64,000 bases of DNA, taken from positions 2,097,952 through 2,161,951 of the forward strand of contig NZ_CP135436.1 in the NCBI RefSeq assembly GCF_032340315.1, in the 5' to 3' direction. Both the position numbers and the translations under genes were made by a program. The DNA comes from Streptococcus sp. DTU_2020_1001019_1_SI_AUS_MUR_006. GTDB taxonomy: Bacteria > Bacillota > Bacilli > Lactobacillales > Streptococcaceae. Below are positions 7,384 through 15,980 of the stretch, one piece after another; position 1 is the first letter of the stretch, and every line of letters starts with the position of its first letter. The notes below the pieces were generated by a model. It had not been told where the DNA came from. It ran no database searches and saw only the letters and a list, made by a program, of their open reading frames with translations.

Positions 7384-9132
7384 CTATTCTGGACTAAAAG
7401 TAGCTGCTTCTTGCATTTGATAGTATTTTCCTTTTCTAGCCATCAGTTCCTGATGATTGCCATACTCGACAATATCTCCATCCACCAAGACAAGAATCAA
7501 ATCAGCATCCTGAATGGTTGACAAACGGTGGGCGATGATAAAGCTTGTCCTTCCCTTCATGAGTTTGGCAAAGGCATCCTGAACCAGCACCTCGGTACGG
7601 GTATCAATGGATGAAGTCGCCTCATCTAAGATAAGAATCTTAGGAATGGCTAGAAAGACACGGGCAATGGTTAAGAGCTGAGCCTGACCAACAGACAAGG
7701 ATTCCCCTGCATTTTCAAGCTTGGTATCATAACCATGTGGCAACTGTTGGATAAAGAAGTCTGCGTTAGCTGCCTTGGCTGCCGCAATGACCTGCTCTCG
7801 GCTAGCATCAGGATTGCCAAAGGCAATATTGTCATGAATGCTTCCTTGCTTGAGCCAAGTTTCTTGAAGCACCATTCCAAACTGCTGTCGAAGAGAAGCT
7901 CGAGTATAGTCATAAATGGAATGACCATCCAATAAAATATCTCCAGAGTTAATCGGGTAAAAACGCATAAGAAGATTAATGATGGTAGACTTCCCCGCAC
8001 CCGTTGGCCCAACGATGGCAACCTTGCTACCAGCCGGAATGTCAATAGACAAATCCTTAATCAAGATTTTTTCTGGAGTATAGCCAAAAGAAACATGCTT
8101 AAAGGAAATAGCTCCCTTGACTTGGTCGCTGTTCAATTCTTTAAGACCAGTTTCTCTAATCTCAGGGCTTTCTAAAACAGTATAAACACGTTCTGCACAA
8201 GCCAATGCACTCTGCAACTCGGCTAAGACTGATGAAATATCATTAAAAGGCTTAGTGTACTGCTGCACATAGTTTAAAAAGGTCACTAAACGTCCAACTG
8301 TCAAAGTAGAGCCCATCATGATACGGAAGGCCCCTACTCCAGCAAGGAGGGCATAAATGAGGGCATTGACAAAACGGGTTGAAGGGTTAACAGTCGAAGA
8401 ATAAAAGATAGCTGACTGAGAATAACCTGCGTAGTTATCATTTGCCTCATGAAGTCTCTCGATAAATTCTTCTTGAGCATTAAAAGACTGGATTATAGTC
8501 TGTTGGGTGAGCGATTCTTCAATCAACTGGGTTTGAATACCCCTAGACTCTGTCTGTTTTTGAAAAAGATGGTAGGATCTCTTAGCGATAAAGCGTGAAA
8601 TGACCATAGACAGAGGTGTTAAGAGCAGAACTAATAGAGTCATCAAAAGATGAATTTGGAGCATAGCAAAGATGCTGACCAAAATCATTAAAACTCCTAT
8701 GAAAAATTGGTTGAAAATCATGTTCAGTCCCGCTGCCAACTGCTCGATATCTGTCGTTACACGGCTGACCATTTCTCCACTACCTTGTCTATCTACCAGG
8801 GCAATCGGAAGACGATGGAGCTTTTCAATGATTTTTTCGCGCAAATCTCTGGTATAGGAGAAAATCAGTCGATTATAGAGGAGAGGATTGGCCCATTGTA
8901 CCAGCGTATTCCCAATGATCACCAGAATCATCTGGAGGAAAATCTGCCAAAATAGCTGGGATGAACTATCGACTAGGACTTGGTCAATCACCTGTCCTAT
9001 CAAGATTGGTAGATAGATTGATAGGGCTACCTGAGCAATGGTACCCAAGAAAGCCAGGAAAAGAAGGACGGGATAACTTGCTAAATCTTTTGCCAGACGT
9101 TTGAGGGTTTGACTTGCATGTTTGCCTTTCAT
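7384..9132 (-). CDS. ABC exporter half-transporter (membrane plus ATPase), second gene
   Basis: A 582-residue multidrug/lipid-type exporter subunit. An N-terminal six-helix membrane domain (about 20-310) is followed by an ATPase domain. The ATPase shows Walker A GPTGAGKST, the signature LSVGQAQ (a variant of LSGGQ), Walker B ILILDEATSS and the switch His in IIAHRLST. The ATG at 9132 is preferred because GGAGG lies six bases upstream; it lies one base after the upstream gene's stop. The two genes are thus translationally coupled and should form a heterodimer. The variant signature (Val for Gly) together with an intact Glu after Walker B hints at asymmetric ATP sites, common in heterodimeric exporters. 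Substrate unknown. Confidence 0.9.
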   Translation of the reverse strand: MKGKHASQTLKRLAKDLASYPVLLFLAFLGTIAQVALSIYLPILIGQVIDQVLVDSSSQLFWQIFLQMILVIIGNTLVQWANPLLYNRLIFSYTRDLREKIIEKLHRLPIALVDRQGSGEMVSRVTTDIEQLAAGLNMIFNQFFIGVLMILVSIFAMLQIHLLMTLLVLLLTPLSMVISRFIAKRSYHLFQKQTESRGIQTQLIEESLTQQTIIQSFNAQEEFIERLHEANDNYAGYSQSAIFYSSTVNPSTRFVNALIYALLAGVGAFRIMMGSTLTVGRLVTFLNYVQQYTKPFNDISSVLAELQSALACAERVYTVLESPEIRETGLKELNSDQVKGAISFKHVSFGYTPEKILIKDLSIDIPAGSKVAIVGPTGAGKSTIINLLMRFYPINSGDILLDGHSIYDYTRASLRQQFGMVLQETWLKQGSIHDNIAFGNPDASREQVIAAAKAANADFFIQQLPHGYDTKLENAGESLSVGQAQLLTIARVFLAIPKILILDEATSSIDTRTEVLVQDAFAKLMKGRTSFIIAHRLSTIQDADLILVLVDGDIVEYGNHQELMARKGKYYQMQEAATFSPE

Positions 9133-9133
9133 T

Positions 9134-10858
9134 CTAATCCTCCTTTCCATGTTGGGATGCATTGATTTCACGATAGACTTGACTAGTCTCCATCAATTCC
9201 TCATGATTTCCAAGTGCTAATTGCTCCCCTTTCTCTAAAAGAAGAATCTGGTCTGCAATCTTCAAGGTTGAGGTCCGTTGGGAAATCAAGATCAAGCTAG
9301 TATCTGGCAAGTTTTCCTGAATGGCCTTTAGAAGATTGGATTCAGTAATGGTATCAAGTGCTGAAGTCGCATCATCCAAGATGAGAAATGGTGCTCGACG
9401 CAAGACTGCCCTAGCAATCGACAAGCGTTGCTTTTGACCACCTGAGAAATTACGACCACCTGCTTGAACCTCTGCGTCCAGCTGACCTTCCTTGTCACTG
9501 ACAAAATCCTTGGCTTGAGCAATTTCTAAAGCCTTCCAGAGTTCTTGGTCTGAAACAGTCTCTTCCATACCCAAAGTTAAGTTTGAGCGGATAGTACCTT
9601 TAAAGAGTTCAACCTTTTGAGGGACATAGGCTATCCAGGACCGCCATTGGGCAAGATTTTGAGGACTGTTTCCAGCCTGGGAAAGGACTATACTACCACT
9701 ATCTGGTTGGTACAAACCAAGTAAGACCTGAACCAAGGTTGACTTACCAGAACCAGTTCCTCCGATAATCCCAAGAATCTCCCCTTGTTGCATATCAAAA
9801 GAAATATCTCTCAGAGAAGGTTGGGCAGCATCTGGATAAGTAAAGGTCAAGTCTTGGATGTGTAAAACTTGATTTCCAGAAACCCTTCCTGCCTGAAGTT
9901 CAGAATGAATATCTTCAGGTTTTTCAGCGAATACTTCCTCAATACGCTTGGCAGATGTATAAGACTGGTTGAGCGAATTGATCAGCATGGCTAGTTTAAT
10001 TAACTCAACCAAGATTTGAAGAAGATAGTTGATCAGAGCAATCAAGGCACCCTGACTGAGCCAGCCTCCCTGGATAGAAATATAACCATTCCAGATAATC
10101 ACCAGCAAAGTTCCGTTGACGATCAAATAGGTCAAAGGTGTCAAGAGACTAGACCAGTAGCCTGTTCTCATTTGGATAGCCGTATAGACTTGGTTGAGTA
10201 CTTGGAAATTCTCGATTTCTCGTTTTTCTTGACCAAAAGCACGAATCACGCGCATCCCTTGTAGTTGTTGGCGTGTTTCCTGAACCAGCTGGTCTGTTTT
10301 CTTTCTCAAAATGCTATAAAGAGGATTGACCAAGCGCGATAACACGACAATGACAAAGGTCAAAATGACAACCATGACCAAAAACCAGAAGGTCAATTCA
10401 GGCGAGAGACGATAGGCCATAAAAATGGCACCAAAAACAATAATAGGAGCCCTTAAAAATAGGCGTAAAAATTGATTGATCCCTGTCTGAATCTGATAGG
10501 TATCTGAAGTCAAACGCGTCACCAAACTCGATGTCGTCAAACGGTCTCGACTATCCTTGGGCAAGGAGAGAATATGACGATAGAGGTCATTGGTCAACTC
10601 CTTGGTAAAGCCAACAGCTGCCTTAGCTGAGTAAAACTGGGCAACTAGAGCAACTAGGACACCGATGACCGCAAAAACAAAGAGGAGACCCATTTGCATC
10701 CAGAGGTGTGCTTGATCTTTTTGAGGGATGGATTGGTCGACAATCCCAGCTATCACCATGGGAACTAAGAGTTCAAAAACGGCTTCTAGCAATTTAAACA
10801 AGGGCGCTAGGAAAGACTCCTTGAGGTAGAGTTTAAAGTAAGAAAGTAATTGTTTCAT
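9134..10858 (-). CDS. ABC exporter half-transporter (membrane plus ATPase), first gene
   Basis: A 574-residue partner of the following gene. The membrane domain (about 15-305) is followed by an ATPase with Walker A GGTGSGKST, signature FSGGQKQR, and Walker B FLILDDATSALD. The residue after the Walker B Asp is Asp rather than the catalytic Glu, and the switch position reads ISQRTST, lacking His. One composite ATP site is therefore predicted to be degenerate, complementing the intact Glu and His of the partner. This is the usual pattern in heterodimeric exporters. It lies 50 bases downstream of the msrAB stop, separated by a hairpin. Confidence 0.9.
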   Translation of the reverse strand: MKQLLSYFKLYLKESFLAPLFKLLEAVFELLVPMVIAGIVDQSIPQKDQAHLWMQMGLLFVFAVIGVLVALVAQFYSAKAAVGFTKELTNDLYRHILSLPKDSRDRLTTSSLVTRLTSDTYQIQTGINQFLRLFLRAPIIVFGAIFMAYRLSPELTFWFLVMVVILTFVIVVLSRLVNPLYSILRKKTDQLVQETRQQLQGMRVIRAFGQEKREIENFQVLNQVYTAIQMRTGYWSSLLTPLTYLIVNGTLLVIIWNGYISIQGGWLSQGALIALINYLLQILVELIKLAMLINSLNQSYTSAKRIEEVFAEKPEDIHSELQAGRVSGNQVLHIQDLTFTYPDAAQPSLRDISFDMQQGEILGIIGGTGSGKSTLVQVLLGLYQPDSGSIVLSQAGNSPQNLAQWRSWIAYVPQKVELFKGTIRSNLTLGMEETVSDQELWKALEIAQAKDFVSDKEGQLDAEVQAGGRNFSGGQKQRLSIARAVLRRAPFLILDDATSALDTITESNLLKAIQENLPDTSLILISQRTSTLKIADQILLLEKGEQLALGNHEELMETSQVYREINASQHGKED

Positions 10859-10883
10859 ATGTCCCTTCTATTTTCAAAATGAA

Positions 10884-10904
10884 GAAGGTGGAAAAACCAC
10901 CATC
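10884..10904 (-). terminator. Hairpin between msrAB and the ABC operon
   Basis: GATGGTGG-TTTTT-CCACCTTC is followed on the minus strand by a moderately T-rich stretch. It may be a weak or partial terminator, letting some msrAB transcripts continue into the exporter genes. Confidence 0.6.
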
Positions 10905-10908
10905 TTTT

Positions 10909-11847
10909 TTACTTATTCAAATATGGAAGTAGGTAGCCATAACCAGCCTCTTCCATTTCATCCTTAGCAATGAATCGTAGAGAGGCAGAATTGATGCAAT
11001 AACGTAAGCCACCTAGTTCCTGAGGTCCGTCTGTAAAGACATGACCCAAGTGGGCATTACCCGAACGTGATCGAACTTCGATACGCTCCATACCGTGACT
11101 CAAGTCCTGATAGTAATGAATGAGTTCCTTGGAAATAGGATGGCTAAAACTTGGCCATCCACAGCCTGAGGCAAACTTATCCTTGGCAAAGAAGAGGGGC
11201 TCACCAGTCGTGATATCGACATAAATTCCTTCCTCAAAAGTTTGGTCATAAGCATTGCTAAAGGGAGCTTCCGTGGCAGCTTCTTGCGTGACTCGATAGG
11301 ACTCTTCTGACAAATTCTCTCGTAAAACTGCCTGACTAGGTTTTTCATAGTTGGCGGCATCTATCAGTGGTTTCTCAGCATCCCTCACATCAATGTGGCA
11401 ATAACCACCAGGATTTTTCTTGAGGTAGTCTTGGTGATAGTCCTCAGCCAGGATATAGTGTCGGAGTTTCTCCACTTCTACCGCTATCTTGCGACCGAGC
11501 ATGCGCTCCTGCTCTTGGACAAGAGCATAGATAGTCGGTAAATCCTTTTCATCTAGGTAATAAATCCCTGTGCGGTATTGACGACCACGGTCATTTCCTT
11601 GTTGGTTGACAGATAAAGGATCAATGACTCGGAAATAATAAAGCAAAATCTCACGGAGTGAGACTGCCTTTTCATCATAGATAACTTGCACAGTCTCTGC
11701 GTGATCTGTTTCTTTAATTAATTGATAATTGGTAGTTTCTACCTGACCATTAGCATAACCAACACTTGTTTGCAACACTCCAGAAATACGGGAAAAGTAT
11801 TCCTCTAAGCCCCAAAAGCAACCACCTGCTAAATATATTTCTGCCAT
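10909..11847 (-). CDS. msrAB: Fused peptide-methionine sulfoxide reductase MsrA-MsrB
   Basis: A 312-residue bifunctional enzyme that repairs both S- and R-methionine sulfoxide. The MsrA half has the catalytic GGCFWGLEE at residues 8-16. The MsrB half has SGCGWPSF and the catalytic Cys in RYCINSASL near 290. No signal peptide is visible, so this is the cytoplasmic form. A CxxC zinc-site pair typical of some MsrB proteins is not evident. The AGGAGG-like ribosome site just before 11847 supports the start. It lies downstream of hom-thrB but is separated by a strong terminator. Confidence 0.95.
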   Translation of the reverse strand: MAEIYLAGGCFWGLEEYFSRISGVLQTSVGYANGQVETTNYQLIKETDHAETVQVIYDEKAVSLREILLYYFRVIDPLSVNQQGNDRGRQYRTGIYYLDEKDLPTIYALVQEQERMLGRKIAVEVEKLRHYILAEDYHQDYLKKNPGGYCHIDVRDAEKPLIDAANYEKPSQAVLRENLSEESYRVTQEAATEAPFSNAYDQTFEEGIYVDITTGEPLFFAKDKFASGCGWPSFSHPISKELIHYYQDLSHGMERIEVRSRSGNAHLGHVFTDGPQELGGLRYCINSASLRFIAKDEMEEAGYGYLLPYLNK

Positions 11848-11916
11848 CTCATACCTCCTTGACTATCTATCGGTCAGCAAAAGTGGGAAACATTTCATAT
11901 CCCATCTTTCATTTTC

Positions 11917-11959
11917 AAAAAAAGGACAGGAAGCCCTCTAATAGAGAGTTTCCCCATCC
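11917..11959 (-). terminator. Terminator of the hom-thrB operon
   Basis: An imperfect long stem (GGATGGGGAAACTCTCT pairing with AGAGGGCTTCCTGTCC) is followed by seven T on the minus strand, just after the thrB stop. Confidence 0.88.
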
Positions 11960-11970
11960 TATCGCTATAT

Positions 11971-12840
11971 TTATTTTTCTTCGACGCGCACGCCTTGTGT
12001 GTCTACTTGCAAATCATGAAGCTTGCCTTTGAACGGTTGTTTTTCAAGCTCTGCCTTAATCTTCGGCATCTTATCAGGCTCAGCTAGAACCATGACAGTA
12101 GGCCCAGCGCCAGACAAGTAGGTCGCATAAGCACCATTTCTCTTAGCAACTTTTTTTATGGTCGCAAATTCTCGCACCAAATCTTGGCGGTAACGCTCAT
12201 GGAAAAGATCACTCTCAATAGCTTGTCCTGCTTTGACCATGTCTCCAGTCAGCAAGGCTGCAATCGCTACATTGGCGATAGAACTTGCTGCAACAGCTTC
12301 TTTATAAGAAAGTTTCTTGGGCAAGACACCACGACTATCTCGGGTACGCAATTCATAATTTGGAATGTAGGCTAGAAAGGCACACTCTGGAAAAGGCGCT
12401 ACAACTGCTGAAACCTGACCCTCGACTGAGCTGGCAATGACCAGATTTCCATAGATAGCAGGTGCAACATTATCAGGATGCCCTTCAATCTTAGTCGCCA
12501 ATTGCAACTTATCGTGATCCGTTAATTTTAGGTTCCCTAATTGATTTGCCAGCTCAATTCCTGCAACGATGACTGAACTAGAAGAACCAAGTCCACGCGC
12601 AAGTGGAATATCACTAATCATTTTCAGACGTCTTGGTTGTAGGTCTGGAACAATTTGTAAAGCAATCTTCAGCAAAAGATTACGTTCATCACGTGGAATC
12701 CATTTGCCTAATTGGTGCTCGATCATCCATTCTTCACGTTCCTCACAAACCTGAATTTCTAGATACTTAGTTACAGCTACACCAACAGAGTCAAAGCCAG
12801 GACCCACATTGGCACTTGTAGCAGGTACAATAATCTTCAT
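11971..12840 (-). CDS. thrB: Homoserine kinase
   Basis: A 289-residue GHMP kinase that phosphorylates homoserine on the way to threonine. The N-terminal [17 protein letters not shown], the ATP loop [11 protein letters not shown] (about 81-91) and the C-terminal [14 protein letters not shown] are the three GHMP motifs. It starts one base after the hom stop, which is a tight two-gene operon. It ends 12 bases before its terminator. Confidence 0.96.
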   Translation of the reverse strand: MKIIVPATSANVGPGFDSVGVAVTKYLEIQVCEEREEWMIEHQLGKWIPRDERNLLLKIALQIVPDLQPRRLKMISDIPLARGLGSSSSVIVAGIELANQLGNLKLTDHDKLQLATKIEGHPDNVAPAIYGNLVIASSVEGQVSAVVAPFPECAFLAYIPNYELRTRDSRGVLPKKLSYKEAVAASSIANVAIAALLTGDMVKAGQAIESDLFHERYRQDLVREFATIKKVAKRNGAYATYLSGAGPTVMVLAEPDKMPKIKAELEKQPFKGKLHDLQVDTQGVRVEEK

Positions 12841-12841
12841 C

Positions 12842-14128
12842 TTAGTCTCCTAAAACCTTGAAGGTGTTGAGAAGTTCAAATTCAGCTACACCCTTCAAAG
12901 CTGCTGTAATATTTTCAAGCTGTGCCTTGTTAATCTTATGGGTAATGATGACAATACGAGCCTTGCCTTCTTGCTTACCATCTTGAAGGATTTGCTTGAA
13001 GGAAATATCTTCCGCATTAAAGAGCTCTGCCAATTTCAAGACTTGCCCTTTTGAATCTGGAGCCAGGATTGAGAAATAGTAGTTGGCTTTGACATCTTCT
13101 GGTTGAGCTAAAACAAGGTCACGATGGTATTCGTTAAAGGCTTTGCCAATGGTGCCGTCATTCAAACGACGAACGATACGGGCAATATCAGCTACAACGC
13201 TTGTTGCAGTTGGTTTTTGACCTGCACCTGGTCCATAGTACATAGACTCGCCGATACCGATAGATTCCACAAAGACCGCATTCATAACACCGTTAACACT
13301 TGCAAGTGGGTGAGCCTTAGGAAGGAAGGTTGGTGTAACCTCAGCAGCGATTCCAGAAGGTGTTTCTTCGATAGAACCTACTAATTTAACCACGTACCCA
13401 AGATCTTGGGCAACTGCCACATCTTCTGGAGTGATATTGCGGATTCCTTGGTGGGCAACATCTTCAAATTTGACATTCATCCCAAATGCAAACTGGCTGA
13501 GGATGACCATCTTGTAGGCCGCATCAATCCCGTCAACGTCATTGGTTGGGTCGCTTTCAGCAAAGCCAAGTCGTTGGGCTTCTGCCAAAGCATCTTCATA
13601 AGACCAGCCTTCTTCTACCATTTTGGTCATCATGAAGTTAGATGTTCCATTGACAACACCAAGAACACGAGTAATTTTATCTGATGCAAGTGAGTTGACC
13701 AAGGTACGAAGGATTGGGATTCCTCCCGCAACAGCTGCTTCATAATAAAGAGCAACATTATGAGCTTTGGCAATCTCAAGCAATTCTGCACCATGAACAG
13801 CCAAAAGGTCCTTGTTGGCTGTCACGACATGTTTCCCTGCTTCTAAGGCACGAGTGATAAATGTTTTTGCCGGTTCGATACGTCCCATCAACTCAACAAC
13901 AATCGCGATGTCTTTATCTGACAAAATTTCGTCAATATTTGTTACAAAATTAAAATCATTTCCTGCTTCAAGCAAGCGTGCTTTCTCTTCATCGTCTTTG
14001 ACCAAAACTTTTGCTACTTCAATTTCTGAATGTGCTGCTTGAAAAATTTTTTCTCCATTTTCCTTTAGCAAGAATGGTACACCACTGGCTACTGTACCAA
14101 ATCCAAGTAAAGCAATTTTAACTGACAT
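12842..14128 (-). CDS. hom: Homoserine dehydrogenase
   Basis: A 428-residue NAD(P)-dependent enzyme making homoserine from aspartate semialdehyde. The Rossmann motif LGFGTVASG lies at residues 8-16, and TANKDLLA and [12 protein letters not shown] mark the substrate domain. The C-terminal ACT domain (about 350-428) contains [12 protein letters not shown] and ARIVIITH and is the site for feedback control by threonine in this family. Together with thrB it forms the last common branch to methionine and threonine. A GGAG ribosome site precedes the ATG. Confidence 0.96.
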   Translation of the reverse strand: MSVKIALLGFGTVASGVPFLLKENGEKIFQAAHSEIEVAKVLVKDDEEKARLLEAGNDFNFVTNIDEILSDKDIAIVVELMGRIEPAKTFITRALEAGKHVVTANKDLLAVHGAELLEIAKAHNVALYYEAAVAGGIPILRTLVNSLASDKITRVLGVVNGTSNFMMTKMVEEGWSYEDALAEAQRLGFAESDPTNDVDGIDAAYKMVILSQFAFGMNVKFEDVAHQGIRNITPEDVAVAQDLGYVVKLVGSIEETPSGIAAEVTPTFLPKAHPLASVNGVMNAVFVESIGIGESMYYGPGAGQKPTATSVVADIARIVRRLNDGTIGKAFNEYHRDLVLAQPEDVKANYYFSILAPDSKGQVLKLAELFNAEDISFKQILQDGKQEGKARIVIITHKINKAQLENITAALKGVAEFELLNTFKVLGD

Positions 14129-14159
14129 GTTTGTCTCCTTGAAATTTTCTAATAGTCCT

Positions 14160-14168
14160 ATTATACCA
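14160..14168 (-). promoter_or_regulatory. Extended -10 promoter of hom-thrB
   Basis: TGGTATAAT on the minus strand lies about 32 bases before the hom start. No good -35 hexamer is present, which fits an extended -10 promoter. Confidence 0.55.
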
Positions 14169-14222
14169 AAATTGTGAGAAAATTCCTACCATTCTGAACT
14201 AAAAATAGAAGCATCAAATCAT

Positions 14223-14259
14223 AAAAAAGCCTGCCCTGATTCAATCAAGAGCAGACGCT
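14223..14259 (-). terminator. Terminator of yaaA
   Basis: The stem AGCGTCTGCTCTTGATT pairs imperfectly with AATCAGGGCAGGCT and is followed by TTTTTT on the minus strand. Confidence 0.85.
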
Positions 14260-14268
14260 ATTTTCAAT

Positions 14269-14991
14269 CTATTTTACAAAGACCATTTCCTTGTCACTAG
14301 ACAGGTCGTCTCGATAGGTAAAACCTGCAAAACTGAGCTTTTTAATCTCTTCTACCGAAGTTACCTGATCTTTCATCAAGACTGTTAAGAAAGTACCTCT
14401 AGCTTTCTTTGAAATGGTTGAGTGGACTTTAAGTTTTCCATCTCTGTCTTCCATAAACTTAAAGGTCACCAATTTTTCACGGATATCTTTTGGAAAGACA
14501 GTTTCAAACTCCGAAGACAAGAGTGAAAAGATTAGTTCTTCACCCTTCACCGACTCTTCATAAGCTGATTGCCAGTGACTTTTCAGGCTTTTCCCAGCAA
14601 TTTTAAGCTTCATCAAAAAGTCTAGTCTGTGAGGTGCAATCGGTGCAAAGGCTGGAATCACACCGTAAAGAGCTGACGTTATCATGAGGTGTTTCTCCAG
14701 ATAGGCTTGTTCAGCCTTGGTTAGATTGTCCCGTTTGATGTTGCGATACATGAGTCCATCAAAGAGGTGCAAGGCTGGATAGTTTTTTTCAGTGCCAGTT
14801 TTTAAGGCCTGGATATGGTCATACTCCTCTTGTGCTTTTTCAGCAGAAATTTTGTAAAAACTTTCCAGCTCTTGGGCAGAATATCTGGCCAATTCATCTA
14901 GCACCGCCTGACTTTCAGGACGTAAAGGTCTAGCCTCTAAACTAGGGATTTCGGTATTCATTTCTTTTGCAGTTGGGATTAGAATTTTCAT
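14269..14991 (-). CDS. yaaA: YaaA family protein (peroxide-stress UPF0246)
   Basis: A 240-residue protein. The family is linked in E. coli to limiting free iron during peroxide stress and has a DNA-binding fold. The N-terminus MKILIPTAKEMN and the later PAHLFDGLMYRN-like block (ALHLFDGLMYRNI), LYGVIPAFAPIAPHRLDF and KKARGTFLTVL are conserved. The ATG at 14991 gives the normal family length, although no clear ribosome site precedes it; an upstream in-frame codon would add 15 unconserved residues. Confidence 0.9.
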   Translation of the reverse strand: MKILIPTAKEMNTEIPSLEARPLRPESQAVLDELARYSAQELESFYKISAEKAQEEYDHIQALKTGTEKNYPALHLFDGLMYRNIKRDNLTKAEQAYLEKHLMITSALYGVIPAFAPIAPHRLDFLMKLKIAGKSLKSHWQSAYEESVKGEELIFSLLSSEFETVFPKDIREKLVTFKFMEDRDGKLKVHSTISKKARGTFLTVLMKDQVTSVEEIKKLSFAGFTYRDDLSSDKEMVFVK

Positions 14992-15040
14992 AGTGTTAGT
15001 GTAGCATATTTTTTTAGGACTACCAAGGATTTGCACCTAA

Positions 15041-15064
15041 AAACCTCGGTGACTACCGAGGTTT
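15041..15064 (-). terminator. Terminator after the 54-residue membrane protein gene
   Basis: A perfect stem AAACCTCGGT/ACCGAGGTTT with a four-base loop, followed by T residues. It lies seven bases after the small gene's stop. Confidence 0.85.
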
Positions 15065-15070
15065 CTTTCC

Positions 15071-15235
15071 TTATTTTGGCAATCCTAACCAGATTGCAAA
15101 GAGAACTAGTGCTGTCCCAAGGCAGCTTGTCAAGATAGATGAAAGAGTAACCTTTTTCTCCTTTAGATGAGAAAATCCTATCTTCAAAGCGAAAAGACCA
15201 AGCAACATCGAACCAATCATCAGATAAAATCCCAT
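15071..15235 (-). CDS. Small membrane protein, 54 residues
   Basis: Translating the minus strand from the ATG at 15235 gives MGFYLMIGSMLLGLFALKIG followed by a short charged loop (SHLKEKK) and a second hydrophobic helix ending AIWLGLPK. The GGAGG ribosome site lies eight bases upstream. Two predicted membrane helices with a basic loop suggest a tiny integral membrane protein of unknown function. It is flanked by its own terminator. Larger frames over the same bases are shadows. Confidence 0.75.
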   Translation of the reverse strand: MGFYLMIGSMLLGLFALKIGFSHLKEKKVTLSSILTSCLGTALVLFAIWLGLPK

Positions 15236-15354
15236 TTGACTGTCCTCCATTTATTATTCTTTCATTTATTATCACAAATTTCAAACAAGAGTGCAAGAAA
15301 AACGAGGTTGTTTCCTTAAGCTTGAAGGATGGACCCTGATCTAGGATACAAGGC

Positions 15355-15780
15355 CTATATGATAATCCCTTCCAAATGATCCAATTCATGCTGACAAATC
15401 TGAGCAGGAAATCCTGTCAGGGTAATGGTTTGCTCTTGCCAATGGATATCTCTGTAGCTTACTGTAATCTTCTCATACCGAGTTGTCGGTCTTACACCTG
15501 TCAAAGACAAACAACCTTCCTCTGTCTCGTATGACCCTTCAAAAGATTGGAGAACTGGATTAAACATAACCATGGGAATCATTCCAATATTAAAAATAAT
15601 GACGCGTTTTTGTACTCCAATCATATTGGCCCCTAGTCCAACACAGGTTTCTCGGTTGGCCTGTAGAGTATCCTGCAAATCCTTTGCTAGGGGTAAATCT
15701 TCCTGACTAGCAGGCTGGGATACCTGCGACAAAAACAAAATATCTTTTACAATTTTCTTTTCCAAGATTCTTTCCTCCAT
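15355..15780 (-). CDS. Peptide deformylase-like protein with altered motif I
   Basis: A 141-residue deformylase-fold protein. The metal ligands are present: Cys in EEGCLS (about 90) and QHELDHLEG (His 131 and 135). However, the first motif reads GLGANMIG where active enzymes have GLAAPQIG, so the catalytic Gln is Met and the Pro is Asn. It is probably inactive or altered in substrate; many streptococci carry a second, non-essential def gene of this kind. The protein stops just after the HEXXH motif, shorter than a usual deformylase. The ATG at 15780 is preceded by AAGGAG 11 bases upstream. Confidence 0.82.
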   Translation of the reverse strand: MEERILEKKIVKDILFLSQVSQPASQEDLPLAKDLQDTLQANRETCVGLGANMIGVQKRVIIFNIGMIPMVMFNPVLQSFEGSYETEEGCLSLTGVRPTTRYEKITVSYRDIHWQEQTITLTGFPAQICQHELDHLEGIII

Positions 15781-15813
15781 ACGATATCGTTCTCCTTGAT
15801 TATAGCACAAAAT

Positions 15814-15920
15814 TATACTCTTCGAAAATCAAATTTAAACCACGTCAGCTTCACCTTGCCGTACTCAAGTACAGCCTGCGGCTCTCTTCCTAGTTTATTC
15901 TTTGCTTTTCATTGAGTATT
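15814..15920 (-). repeat. BOX element (short form)
   Basis: The minus strand runs from ATACTCAATGAAAAGCAAAG to TTCGAAGAGTATA, with the degenerate AGCCGCAGGCTGTACTTGAG centre and a boxC-like ACGTGGTTTAAATTT. It lies between the P-type ATPase terminator and the deformylase-like gene. A TATAAT hexamer just past its end (15800-15805) could be a promoter carried next to the element. Confidence 0.85.
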
Positions 15921-15945
15921 ATTTCAGTTTATCTTTACATTAAAA

Positions 15946-15968
15946 CAAAAAGCCATCCGAAGATGACT
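15946..15968 (-). terminator. Terminator of the P-type ATPase gene
   Basis: AGTCATC-TTCG-GATGGCT is followed by TTTTTG on the minus strand, 12 bases past the ATPase stop. Confidence 0.88.
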
Positions 15969-15980
15969 TTTCATAATTGT

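Noticed and set aside
14988..15389. A 133-codon minus-strand frame upstream of yaaA.
   Set aside because: It has no ribosome site or recognisable domain and overlaps the better supported 54-residue membrane protein and a terminator.
15800..15805. TATAAT just before the deformylase-like gene as its promoter.
   Set aside because: The ribosome site AAGGAG begins three bases after the hexamer, so transcription from it would start inside or after that site. The real promoter may lie farther upstream, near or in the BOX element.
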